From assembly GCF_018882085.1 (NCBI RefSeq), contig NZ_JACVPB010000001.1, positions 248,001 to 312,000 on the forward strand: 64,000 nucleotides of DNA. Direction: 5' to 3'. Of the stretch, positions 40,972-49,615 are shown in pieces. Origin of the DNA: Polynucleobacter sp. AP-Reno-20A-A9. Its GTDB lineage: Bacteria > Pseudomonadota > Gammaproteobacteria > Burkholderiales > Burkholderiaceae. Position numbers and translations under genes: made by a program. The notes beneath the pieces were generated by a model. That model was given only the letters and a program-made list of their open reading frames with translations, was not told the DNA's origin and searched no databases. How positions within the stretch are numbered: position 1 is the first letter of the stretch; each line of letters opens with the position of its first letter.

Positions 40972-41898
40972 ATGGCCGCACACCCATTAGTGAGTATTTC
41001 TATGCCAGCGTTTAACGCTGCAAGGTACATTGCATCATCTATTCAGAGCGTACTTGATCAAACCTACCAAAATTTTGAGTTGATTATTTACGATGACGGT
41101 TCAAGCGACCAAACACGAGAAATCATTCAGAGCTTCTCAGATCCACGCATTAAAACTATTCTTGCCGACCAAAACCAGGGACTCATTGTTGCCAGAAATG
41201 CGATAGCAAAGCAGGCTCAAGGTAAGTACATCGCTTTACTGGATTGTGATGATGTTGCAGAGTCCACTAGACTTGAAGAGCAGGTAGCTTACCTAGAGAG
41301 CGGTGAATGTGATTTGTGTGGCACGGCATACTGGACAATCAATGAGCAATCTGGCATCAGAAAAAAATCCAAACAAAAATACTCCAATGCGGATCTAAAG
41401 GCTTTACTGACTATTGGAAGTCCGTTTTGTAATCCTACAGTAATGGGTAAGGTGGAAATTTTTAAGAACTTGCCTTATTTGCAGCAAAATAAGCATGCTG
41501 AAGACTATGCATTTTTTGTTGAGGCTGCATTAAAAGGCTGGCGCTTTGCTAATCTTAAAAGTAGATTGCTGACTTACCGCTTGCATGAGAATCAGATCAG
41601 CGTAGTGCAGGGTGGCCCGGCTCGAGAGATCTTTAAGAAAATGCAATTGCATTATTTAAAAGGTATGAATATAGGCCCTGATTATTGCCCACGTCCAATG
41701 TCATTGATGGACAGGCTACGCTATGCCATGCCGATGATCAAAAGGCTCAACCAACATATTCCCGGCATTTCAATCATGGCCAACTACGAGATCTATGCGC
41801 GCTTCCAGTTCCGCGGCAATGGCGTTCTGACACCATTCACTAGGCTAGAGCGCTTGATGGTGTCGACTGTTGTCAGTCTTTATGGGCGACTAGCTTAG
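40972..41898 (+). CDS. Glycosyltransferase family 2
   Basis: A GT2 enzyme of 308 residues. It has the classic start VSISMPAFNAARYIASSIQSVLDQTYQNFELIIYDDGSSDQT and the DxD-like ALLDCDDVAE, with a later EDYAFFVEAAL catalytic-base segment. GT2 enzymes use inverting transfer from nucleotide sugars, here probably to a surface glycan. The acceptor and donor are unknown. It is convergent with the alpha-1,2-fucosyltransferase gene, with only 5 bp between them. Confidence 0.88.
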   Translation: MAAHPLVSISMPAFNAARYIASSIQSVLDQTYQNFELIIYDDGSSDQTREIIQSFSDPRIKTILADQNQGLIVARNAIAKQAQGKYIALLDCDDVAESTRLEEQVAYLESGECDLCGTAYWTINEQSGIRKKSKQKYSNADLKALLTIGSPFCNPTVMGKVEIFKNLPYLQQNKHAEDYAFFVEAALKGWRFANLKSRLLTYRLHENQISVVQGGPAREIFKKMQLHYLKGMNIGPDYCPRPMSLMDRLRYAMPMIKRLNQHIPGISIMANYEIYARFQFRGNGVLTPFTRLERLMVSTVVSLYGRLA

Positions 41899-41903
41899 GT
41901 GGG

Positions 41904-42788
41904 TTAAATACGCTGCCAACTAGGCGGAAGTAGATCATTTAAATCTAAGCTGGTGTCATTCATCCATTTTTTTGGACAGTAAATAGTGCCGTTTGGATTC
42001 TTGCTAAGCCATGCAGCCCACCAACTAAGGGAGCTATTGGCAATCAAATGATTCTGGCAATGAGTCATGAGTTCAAGTTCTTGAATGACGGCATCGCTGC
42101 TATTGAGGGACTGCACAAATGTAGCTCTTTCTGGATATGGGAGTTTTTCTTTTGCCCATTCAATATCATCTGAGAAAACAAAAAAATGCGTTTCTGGATT
42201 TCTCTCTAGTAATAACTTCATGCCCTCATGATAGTAATCAAGGCCTACGAAGCCATGCACTTTTGCAGCGCTAGCTAGATTCACATAATCACCGCGGCGC
42301 ACGTGTACCATGGCTGAAGTAGTCGCTTGAATTTTCAGAAGATAGTTTTGGTAATGAGTGTCGAGAGGTTTTTTTGGGCTGATTTCACTTTGGAGAATAG
42401 ATTTAATACTCTCAAAGTATTTATAAGATTGCCAATAGCCCATGAGGTAGAGATTCTGCTGTTTAAAAGCAGGTGACTTAATCAGTCGAGGATCAAATCG
42501 ATAAGGGGCTTGCTCTGTAAAGACAAACGGATTAATGGGCCAGAATTTTTGTGCAATCCGTTGTATGCGTTTTGGGCGCTGAATCTTTGGCTGAAAGGAA
42601 ATTAAGGACCCTTTAGTATTTAATTCACTAAGGAGTAGCTCTCGAGGAGTCACATCATCGTAGGTTTGGGTATACCAACTATGGTCAAGTAGTAAAGAGG
42701 CTTGCTTTTGCAGGGCAAGAGCCCTTCCAGTGGCATATTGAAAGAGTTGGTTGCCAAGTCCACCCTGTAGCTGTGCGATGATATTCAT
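41904..42788 (-). CDS. Alpha-1,2-fucosyltransferase (GT11 family)
   Basis: GT11 enzymes transfer L-fucose from GDP-fucose to galactose in alpha-1,2 linkage. The 294-residue protein has the N-terminal QGGLGNQLFQYATGRALA (8-25) and the donor-binding HVRRGDYV (162-169), then FFVFSDDIEWAKEKL, ELMTHCQNHLIANSSLSWWAAWL and YCPKKWM, which are the diagnostic motifs. It is the only minus-strand gene in the polysaccharide locus, divergent from the GT10 gene across 95 bp. The exact acceptor is not shown. Other GT11 sugars are possible but fucose is the family norm. Confidence 0.88.
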   Translation of the reverse strand: MNIIAQLQGGLGNQLFQYATGRALALQKQASLLLDHSWYTQTYDDVTPRELLLSELNTKGSLISFQPKIQRPKRIQRIAQKFWPINPFVFTEQAPYRFDPRLIKSPAFKQQNLYLMGYWQSYKYFESIKSILQSEISPKKPLDTHYQNYLLKIQATTSAMVHVRRGDYVNLASAAKVHGFVGLDYYHEGMKLLLERNPETHFFVFSDDIEWAKEKLPYPERATFVQSLNSSDAVIQELELMTHCQNHLIANSSLSWWAAWLSKNPNGTIYCPKKWMNDTSLDLNDLLPPSWQRI

Positions 42789-42883
42789 AACTTTATAATT
42801 AAAACATTAGATGGGGCTTTTGGTGCATTTGCTAAAAACGTAGAGCCCCCATTCTTTATATATTTCATATAAATAGGTCTTTT

Positions 42884-43969
42884 ATGCTTATTGGCAGTAT
42901 TTACGGTTGGGAAAACGGGGAAGATGACATTTTCAATCCTCATAGCCAACGTAATCGAGACAATTGTCTCGAGCCAATGCGTGTTTTGCAGCAAGTTGCA
43001 CTGAGTCAGGGTGTCGAGCTACACACGGCAGACGTCAATGAGAAGAATGGCGTGAGTCCGGATTTTGGGCTCTATGTTGAGTCGATCGACTTTGCTTCCC
43101 CATCCGTTAAGAAAAATTATTTAATTCTGTACGAAACACCGCTGACCGTCCCCAGAAATGCCGAATATCAATACCTCAATCAATTCGACGGTATTTTCAC
43201 TTGGAATAAGGATCTGATAGAAAGAGGTTTTTCCGATGATCAAGGAAGAGCTATCCCTGCTGAACGCTTTATTGAAATCTTCCACCCCAATCCAATCCCG
43301 TCAGAGTGCGGGCAAGACTTTGTAAGCTTGCCATTTTCTCAGCGACCAGATTTAGTCTGTTTGATTGGGAGCAATCGCCATGCCAATGCGCATGACGACC
43401 GAGAGCTCTATTCAGAAAGGGTGCGAGCGGTTCGATGGTTTGAAAAACACGCGCCAGGAGAATTGAAACTTTATGGCAACGGTTGGAAGGTGCCACAAAA
43501 GCGATTGGGTAAATTAGGCAAGCTGCGTTACCGCATGGAAAAAATTTATCCATGGATTACATCAAATCCAGTGTTTCCTAGTTATCAAGGGCCCGCAACA
43601 ACTAAGCATGCAGTTTTAAGTAAGACCAAGTTTTGCATTTGCTTCGAGAATGCGAGAGATATTCCGGGGTATTTAACCGAAAAGATCTTTGACTGTTTGT
43701 TTGCTGGCTGCATTCCTATTTATTGGGGTGAGGCCAATGTGGCCGATGCGATTCCATCTGACTGTTTTATTGATTTCCGAAAATTCGCTGATTACAGTGC
43801 GCTAAATCAATTTATTAGCACTATGACTGCGCAAACCTTTGCCTCTTATCAAAACGCCTCCATTCAGTTTTTGAAGAGCTCAGGATTTACCCCGTACACC
43901 TCCGAGAGCTTTGCTAAGCGCATTGTTGCTGACCTTAAGCACTATTGGCCGTGCAATAATTCGTTATGA
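42884..43969 (+). CDS. GT10-family fucosyltransferase (alpha-1,3/4-type)
   Basis: The 361-residue protein carries the GT10 core FENARDIPGYLTEKIFDC followed by LFAGCIPIYWGEANVADAIP (about 254-290), which binds GDP-fucose and defines alpha-1,3/4-fucosyltransferases. RPDLVCLIGSNRHANA and LYGNGW precede it. Its short basic C-terminus lacks the leucine heptad repeats of Helicobacter enzymes. It follows the divergent GT11 gene and overlaps the next gene by 4 bp. The linkage is predicted from the family only. Confidence 0.85.
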   Translation: MLIGSIYGWENGEDDIFNPHSQRNRDNCLEPMRVLQQVALSQGVELHTADVNEKNGVSPDFGLYVESIDFASPSVKKNYLILYETPLTVPRNAEYQYLNQFDGIFTWNKDLIERGFSDDQGRAIPAERFIEIFHPNPIPSECGQDFVSLPFSQRPDLVCLIGSNRHANAHDDRELYSERVRAVRWFEKHAPGELKLYGNGWKVPQKRLGKLGKLRYRMEKIYPWITSNPVFPSYQGPATTKHAVLSKTKFCICFENARDIPGYLTEKIFDCLFAGCIPIYWGEANVADAIPSDCFIDFRKFADYSALNQFISTMTAQTFASYQNASIQFLKSSGFTPYTSESFAKRIVADLKHYWPCNNSL

Positions 43970-44904
43970 CTCTAATAAACTTCAGCTCACGATCTAGAAA
44001 GCCTATCGCTGAATCAGAGATATTGTTAGCTGGCCCCGTCAGAAATGCCTCTGGTCATATTGCTAACGATATTGAAAAGGTTCTGACGAGCCTCGGTCAA
44101 TTTAAAGCGGTCTATTGTTTTATTGTTGAGAGTGATTCTAGTGACGACACTCTGCAAAGGTTGGAAGAGATGTCTAAGAAATTCAAGAATTTCTCATTCA
44201 TCACCGCCGGTCAGCTCAGTAAAAAACTTCCAAAAAGAACTGATCGAATTGCGTACGCTAGAAATTTAATTATTGACGCAGTAGCAAACGATCCAAAGTA
44301 TCAAAATATTGATTACGTCGCTATGGCCGATTTGGACGGCATGAATGGTCTAGTTACTCAAGAAAAAATTACGCAATGCTGGGAAGTGGATGAACCCTGG
44401 GATGTCATTACAGCAAACCAGCTTGGTGGTTACTATGACATCTGGGCCTTAAGTCATCCCCATTGGAACCCCATGGATTGCTGGGAGCAAAAGCATCGCT
44501 TAGAAGCCATTCTGGGTGACAAGGCAGCTACCGAGATTGCGCTTGGTTGCAAGCAGGTGGTGATTGATCCTCGTGCAGACCTCATTGAGGTGGATTCTGC
44601 ATTTGGTGGCTTGGGAATCTATAAGCGTGAAGCATTTCTGGCGGGTAGATATGCAGGCACCGATTCAGAGGCCGGAGGGATAGATGTTGCTGACCATACT
44701 CCCTATCATCGAGAGTTGCGTCAAAAAGGTTTTCGCATCTTTATTAACCCCGCGTTGATTAACTGTAATAAGGCATCTGGTTCTGATGAGCCTGTGGTGC
44801 TTCCTAAACCTAGAGGTGCAGTAAAGCTCGTTAAAAAATTAGGCATTTTGTTATTTGGTAAGAAACGCTTTAACAAGTATCTACAATTGATGCATACCCC
44901 TTAA
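43966..44904 (+). CDS. Putative glycosyltransferase with Anp1/CAP59-like features
   Basis: The 312-residue protein has a GT-A layout: FIVESDSSDDTLQRL, RTDRIAYARNLIIDAV and VAMADLDGMNG, whose acidic DLD (122-124) would bind metal and nucleotide sugar. The ARN helix followed by the acidic motif recalls Anp1 (GT62) and CAP59 (GT69) mannosyltransferases, but the resemblance is by eye. A central DPWDVITANQ-like EPWDVITANQLGGYYDIW segment is also typical. The substrate is unknown. It overlaps the GT10 gene by 4 bp (ATGA) and precedes rmlB by 15 bp. Confidence 0.68.
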   Translation: MTLINFSSRSRKPIAESEILLAGPVRNASGHIANDIEKVLTSLGQFKAVYCFIVESDSSDDTLQRLEEMSKKFKNFSFITAGQLSKKLPKRTDRIAYARNLIIDAVANDPKYQNIDYVAMADLDGMNGLVTQEKITQCWEVDEPWDVITANQLGGYYDIWALSHPHWNPMDCWEQKHRLEAILGDKAATEIALGCKQVVIDPRADLIEVDSAFGGLGIYKREAFLAGRYAGTDSEAGGIDVADHTPYHRELRQKGFRIFINPALINCNKASGSDEPVVLPKPRGAVKLVKKLGILLFGKKRFNKYLQLMHTP

Positions 44905-44919
44905 ATTAGAGGCAATCAA

Positions 44920-45978
44920 ATGATTTTGGTAACAGGCGGCGCAGGTTTTATTGGTGGCAATTTTGTCTTGGATTGGCTGAAGGTTCCGGGCAATGAAGGC
45001 GTTGTTAACTTAGATAAATTAACGTATGCCGGCAACTTGGCCACCCTAGACTCTTTAAAAAATGATCCACGCCATATCTTTGTTCATGGCGATATTGGTG
45101 ATAAAGAGTTGGTTGCTAAATTAATGAAAGAGCATCAGCCGCGTGCCATCGTCAACTTTGCTGCCGAGAGCCATGTGGATCGCTCAATTCATGGCCCAGC
45201 TGAATTTGTAACTACCAATATTGTTGGTACCTTTAATTTATTAGAGTGCGCGCGCGAGTATTGGAATGCTCTTGAAGGAAAAGAGAAGGATGAATTCCGT
45301 TTCCATCATGTTTCTACGGATGAGGTTTATGGTTCCTTATCTTTAACTGATCCCGCTTTTACAGAAACCAATTCTTACGAGCCCAATAGTCCGTATTCAG
45401 CATCTAAAGCAGCTTCGGATCATTTGGTGCGCGCTTGGTTCCATACCTATGGGTTCCCGGTAGTCACTACTAATTGCTCCAATAACTATGGCCCTTATCA
45501 CTTCCCAGAGAAGTTGATTCCCTTGGTGATTTTGAATGCACTTAATAGCAAGCCTTTGCCAATTTATGGTGATGGTCAACAGATTCGAGATTGGTTGTAC
45601 GTTGGTGATCACTGTTCTGCGATTCGTGATGTATTGGCTAAAGGCAAATTGGGCGAGACCTATAACATTGGCGGCTGGAATGAAAAAGCCAATATCGATG
45701 TTGTAAAAACCATTTGCCGTATTTTGGATGAGCTCAAGCCGCGCGCTGACGGCAAGTTATATGCCGAGCAAATTACCTTTGTAAAAGACCGTCCTGGTCA
45801 TGACCGTCGCTATGCAATTGATGCTAGCAAAGTAGAGCGTGAGCTTGGCTGGCGCCCTGCAGAAACCTTTGATACCGGTATTCGTAAAACGGTTCAGTGG
45901 TATTTGGATAATCCAGTTTGGATTGAGGGCGTAGTGAGTGGCTCTTATCGCGACTGGGTCCAAAAGCAATACAACTAA
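44920..45978 (+). CDS. rmlB: dTDP-glucose 4,6-dehydratase
   Basis: RmlB is the second step of dTDP-L-rhamnose synthesis, making dTDP-4-keto-6-deoxyglucose. The extended SDR protein of 352 residues has [12 protein letters not shown] (4-15), the catalytic triad with [10 protein letters not shown] (131-140, Thr/Asp/Glu) and YSASK (Tyr159, Lys163), plus [18 protein letters not shown] and [12 protein letters not shown]. It is the first of four contiguous rml genes in the order BDAC. Confidence 0.97.
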   Translation: MILVTGGAGFIGGNFVLDWLKVPGNEGVVNLDKLTYAGNLATLDSLKNDPRHIFVHGDIGDKELVAKLMKEHQPRAIVNFAAESHVDRSIHGPAEFVTTNIVGTFNLLECAREYWNALEGKEKDEFRFHHVSTDEVYGSLSLTDPAFTETNSYEPNSPYSASKAASDHLVRAWFHTYGFPVVTTNCSNNYGPYHFPEKLIPLVILNALNSKPLPIYGDGQQIRDWLYVGDHCSAIRDVLAKGKLGETYNIGGWNEKANIDVVKTICRILDELKPRADGKLYAEQITFVKDRPGHDRRYAIDASKVERELGWRPAETFDTGIRKTVQWYLDNPVWIEGVVSGSYRDWVQKQYN

Positions 45979-45985
45979 GTTTCCA

Positions 45986-46960
45986 ATGAATATTCTGGTA
46001 TTTGGCAAAGATGGTCAACTAGGTAAAGCCTTCCGAGTGCTTTTTGATGCTGTAGCACTTCCGGATGAAGTGAACATTCAGTATGTTGGTCGCACTGAAT
46101 GTGATCTCAGTAACGGCGACGCTCTTAATGCTTTGCTTGCTCAAGAAAAGCCAAGCCTCATCATTAATGCTTCTGCGTATACGGCAGTTGATAAGGCTGA
46201 GACTGAGATTGATATGGCATTCGCTATTAATGCGCGAGCCCCAGAATTCATGGCGCAATATGCCGCACAACATGGCGCCACTTTCTTGCACTATTCCACT
46301 GACTATGTGTTTGATGGCAGTAAAGATGGCTGGTACCTAGAGGATGATGAACGTAACCCCTTGGGTGTGTACGGAAAAAGTAAAGCAGCTGGCGAGCTTG
46401 CTATAGAAAAGGCTTTTGCAAACTCAGCACTAGGGCAGTTTGCTATTTTCAGAACAAGCTGGGTTTATGGTGATGGCGGTAATTTCATTCGGACAATGTT
46501 GCGTCTAGCAAAGGATCGTGAAGAGCTTAAAGTCATTCATGATCAGCATGGTGTTCCAACTAGCGCAAATTGGCTTGCTCAGGTGAGTCTTAGTCTGAGT
46601 CTGGATGAGCATTTCAAGATCAGGCATTTTGCATCAGGTATTTATCACGCTGTTCCTGCGGGGGAAACGACTTGGCATGGATTGGCCTGTTTGGCGATTC
46701 AGGCTGCCCTTGATTTAGGAATCCAGCTGAAAGCTAAACCAGAGGCTATTAAGCCCATTCCGGCTATTGAATACCCCTTACCAGCCCCAAGGCCAATGAA
46801 TTCCCGCATGGATAGCGCTAAATTACGTCGCGCACTACAGGGCGGTCTTTTCGAAGCTTCAAACTCTTATAATGAACCCCAAAATGTGCCAAATTTCCCA
46901 GTTTGGGATGGCATGGTTCAAGAATACGTATCCAAGCTTGCTGCGGACGGTTTGATCTAA
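45986..46960 (+). CDS. rmlD: dTDP-4-dehydrorhamnose reductase
   Basis: RmlD reduces dTDP-4-keto-rhamnose to dTDP-L-rhamnose. The protein starts with NILVFGKDGQLGKAF, and has NASAYTAVDKAE, YSTDYVFDG and the YGKSKAAGE catalytic segment, then FRTSWVYGDGGNFIRTML. The open frame reaches back to 45938 inside rmlB, but MNILVFGKDGQ at 45986 is the family start and gives 324 residues. It is 7 bp after rmlB. Confidence 0.96.
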   Translation: MNILVFGKDGQLGKAFRVLFDAVALPDEVNIQYVGRTECDLSNGDALNALLAQEKPSLIINASAYTAVDKAETEIDMAFAINARAPEFMAQYAAQHGATFLHYSTDYVFDGSKDGWYLEDDERNPLGVYGKSKAAGELAIEKAFANSALGQFAIFRTSWVYGDGGNFIRTMLRLAKDREELKVIHDQHGVPTSANWLAQVSLSLSLDEHFKIRHFASGIYHAVPAGETTWHGLACLAIQAALDLGIQLKAKPEAIKPIPAIEYPLPAPRPMNSRMDSAKLRRALQGGLFEASNSYNEPQNVPNFPVWDGMVQEYVSKLAADGLI

Positions 46961-47001
46961 AAACCCCTTGCTGCCTGAGGTACTAAATAGGGGTAATTTG
47001 C

Positions 47002-47931
47002 ATGGCCGTAAATCGTAAGGGCATTATTTTGGCTGGCGGGTCTGGAACTCGTCTGTACCCAGTTACTCAGGCTGTCTCTAAGCAGCTAATGCCGGTTTAT
47101 GACAAGCCGATGGTTTACTACCCTTTAAGCACTCTAATGTTGGCCGGTATTCGTGACATTTTGCTCATCTCCACCCCACATGACACGCCTAGATTCTCAG
47201 AGTTATTGGGTGATGGTTCGCAGTGGGGTCTCAATATTGAATATTGTGTACAGCCTTCACCGGATGGTTTGGCACAAGCATTTACTTTGGGAAAAAACTT
47301 TGTTGGAAATAATCCCAGCGCCTTAGTACTTGGTGACAATATTTTTTATGGTCATGAATTGGTTGACCAATTGGATAGTGCAAACGATCGCGGTGCGGGT
47401 GCAACAGTGTTTGCCTATCACGTGAATGATCCTGAGCGCTACGGCGTAGTTGAGTTTGATAAAGATTACAAAGCAATATCGATTGAAGAGAAGCCTCTAA
47501 AGCCAAGAAGTAGTTACGCGGTTACTGGTTTATATTTTTATGACAACCAAGTGTGCGACATTGCAGCCTCTATTAAGCCTAGTGCTCGTGGGGAGCTTGA
47601 GATTACCGACGTAAATCGTGTTTACCTGGAAAAGAATGAATTGAGCGTAGAGATCATGGGCCGTGGCTTTGCCTGGTTGGATACGGGAACTCACGACTCA
47701 TTGCTCGATGCTGCTGGCTTTATTGCAACCTTGCAAAAGCGCCAGGGATTGATGGTTGCCTGCCCCGAAGAGATTGCTTATCGTCAAGGCTGGATCACCG
47801 CAGAAGCAGTTCAGAAAGTGGCAGCGCAGCTCAGTAAAAATAGTTATGGACAGTATCTTGGCAAGATTTTGAATGAGCTCAATACCTCTGCACAGCCTAT
47901 TTCTCTATCCGCCAAGAAGACTAGCAAATGA
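47002..47931 (+). CDS. rmlA: Glucose-1-phosphate thymidylyltransferase
   Basis: RmlA activates glucose-1-phosphate with dTTP, the first step of dTDP-rhamnose synthesis. The nucleotidyltransferase signature is [15 protein letters not shown] (8-22). [38 protein letters not shown] and [13 protein letters not shown] complete the family pattern; 309 residues is normal. It follows rmlD by 41 bp and overlaps rmlC by 4 bp. Confidence 0.97.
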   Translation: MAVNRKGIILAGGSGTRLYPVTQAVSKQLMPVYDKPMVYYPLSTLMLAGIRDILLISTPHDTPRFSELLGDGSQWGLNIEYCVQPSPDGLAQAFTLGKNFVGNNPSALVLGDNIFYGHELVDQLDSANDRGAGATVFAYHVNDPERYGVVEFDKDYKAISIEEKPLKPRSSYAVTGLYFYDNQVCDIAASIKPSARGELEITDVNRVYLEKNELSVEIMGRGFAWLDTGTHDSLLDAAGFIATLQKRQGLMVACPEEIAYRQGWITAEAVQKVAAQLSKNSYGQYLGKILNELNTSAQPISLSAKKTSK

Positions 47932-48494
47932 GTGCCCCTTCTAAGTTACAAATAACGCCAACCGCTATTCATGATGTTTTCATCGTAGAGCCAAAAGTAT
48001 TTGGTGACGAGCGCGGTTGGTTTACAGAATCTTTTAATGCGGAAGACTTCGCAAAAGCAACTGGAGTAGAGGTTGAGTTCGTTCAGGACAACCATTCCTT
48101 TTCTCGTCAATGGACTTTGCGTGGTTTGCACTATCAGTTAGAGCAGACTCAGGGAAAATTGGTGCGAGTCGTCGCAGGTAGCGTGTTTGACGTTGCAGTA
48201 GATATCCGTAAAGATTCGCCGACTTATGGCAAATGGGTTGGTGTTGAACTCAGTGCGCAGAATCACAAGCAACTTTGGATTCCAGCAAAACTTGCACACG
48301 GCTTTCTAGTGCTTTCAGAAACGGCAGAATTTTTATATAAAACCACCGATTACTACCACCCGCAAAGCGAAGCCTGTCTTGCCTGGAATGATCCAACGGT
48401 TGCTATTGAGTGGCCTTTGCCTACTGGTATTCAGCCCAATATGAATGCTAAAGATGCAGCTGGCTATTCATGGGATGCAGCCCCGAAGTTCTAA
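47928..48494 (+). CDS. rmlC: dTDP-4-dehydrorhamnose 3,5-epimerase
   Basis: RmlC epimerises the keto-sugar at C3 and C5. The cupin-fold protein of 188 residues has [20 protein letters not shown] (RGLHYQ with the active His), [20 protein letters not shown] with the catalytic Asp region, [15 protein letters not shown] and YKTTDYY. It overlaps rmlA by 4 bp, so all four rml genes are likely translated together. Confidence 0.96.
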   Translation: MSAPSKLQITPTAIHDVFIVEPKVFGDERGWFTESFNAEDFAKATGVEVEFVQDNHSFSRQWTLRGLHYQLEQTQGKLVRVVAGSVFDVAVDIRKDSPTYGKWVGVELSAQNHKQLWIPAKLAHGFLVLSETAEFLYKTTDYYHPQSEACLAWNDPTVAIEWPLPTGIQPNMNAKDAAGYSWDAAPKF

Positions 48495-48535
48495 TTCAAT
48501 ATCAGGCGCTCTTAAAAAGATAAGATAATGCTCAT

Positions 48536-49603
48536 ATGAGCGCTGTATCTTCTACCTCCGCGGTAAATCATTCTGCCAATCCTAAGATTTTGTTGGTGAA
48601 GCTCTCCTCATTGGGAGACGTACTTCATAACCTACCGATTGTTTGGGATTTGCGTGCACGCCTACCGCATGCCCAAATTGACTGGGTAGTTGAGGAGGGG
48701 TATGTTCATTTGCTTGAGCCACTTTTGAGTCGTGATGGATTTAGGGGTATCGATCGCATCATTCCGGTTGGTTTACGTCGCTGGAAAAAGAATCTTCTCA
48801 AGGCGTCAACATGGCAGCAATTTTTTAGATTCAAAAAAGAGCTGCAAGAGGTTTCTTATGACGTCATTATTGAAACTCAAGGACTGCTTAAATCAGCCAT
48901 TGTTTGTTCTTTGGCTAGCAAATCCGCAAATGTAGTGATTGCAGGACTTGCCAATGCAACCGAGTTTTCTGGTTACGAGCCGATAGCCCGATATTTTTAC
49001 AATCAATCGGTCCAGGTACCTACTCAGTGTCACGCTGTAGATCGTTCGCGTTGGGTAATGTGCTCGGCTTTAGATTGGCCCCTGGTTGATCGTGCTAGTG
49101 CCCCAAAATTCTATCCACAGACTTGCGTTGATTCTCTAAATGCGAGTGGATTAAGCATCTTTGAGAAATTGAAGTCTCCCTATGTTCTATGTTTTCACTC
49201 GACTGCTAGAGAAGCAAAACGTTGGTCGAATAAGAATTGGGTAATGCTGGGTAAAGAGTTATCTAGCAAGGGATACCAGATCGTACTTCCCTGGGGAAGT
49301 GCTGCTGAGAGAGATGTCAGCGTTCAAATTGCGGATCAAATACCGGGCGCGATAGTCCCTCCTGCATTTTCAATTGAGAATGCTTTCACAGTCATTGCGG
49401 GTGCTGCACTCACAGTTGGTGTGGATACGGGCTTGACCCATTTAGCTGCAGTGTTGGGTAAGCCAACAGTCGAAATTTATTGCGATTCACCGAGATGGAA
49501 GACCGAAGGTTATTGGTCTGAGAATATTCGTAATGTGGGTGATATTCAAGCACCACCTAGTGTGGCAGAAGTGATTAAAGCTTCTATGAATTTACTGCCT
49601 TAA
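48536..49603 (+). CDS. waaC: Lipopolysaccharide heptosyltransferase I
   Basis: WaaC adds the first heptose to the KDO-lipid A core at the inner membrane. The 355-residue GT9 protein has ILLVKLSSLGDVLHNLPIVWDLR at the start, then IDWVVEEGYVHLLEP, CFHSTAREAKRW, LPWGSAAERDVSVQIA and the donor-binding VGVDTGLTHLAAVLGKPTVEIY. KLSSLGDV is the WaaC-type start. It is the last plus-strand gene of the polysaccharide locus and is convergent with the tolC-family gene. Confidence 0.9.
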   Translation: MSAVSSTSAVNHSANPKILLVKLSSLGDVLHNLPIVWDLRARLPHAQIDWVVEEGYVHLLEPLLSRDGFRGIDRIIPVGLRRWKKNLLKASTWQQFFRFKKELQEVSYDVIIETQGLLKSAIVCSLASKSANVVIAGLANATEFSGYEPIARYFYNQSVQVPTQCHAVDRSRWVMCSALDWPLVDRASAPKFYPQTCVDSLNASGLSIFEKLKSPYVLCFHSTAREAKRWSNKNWVMLGKELSSKGYQIVLPWGSAAERDVSVQIADQIPGAIVPPAFSIENAFTVIAGAALTVGVDTGLTHLAAVLGKPTVEIYCDSPRWKTEGYWSENIRNVGDIQAPPSVAEVIKASMNLLP

Positions 49604-49615
49604 AGTTGCGCAGGC

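Noticed and set aside
46961..47001. CCCC...GGGG inverted bases between rmlD and rmlA
   Set aside because: The arms are only four bases and far apart, so no reliable hairpin forms.
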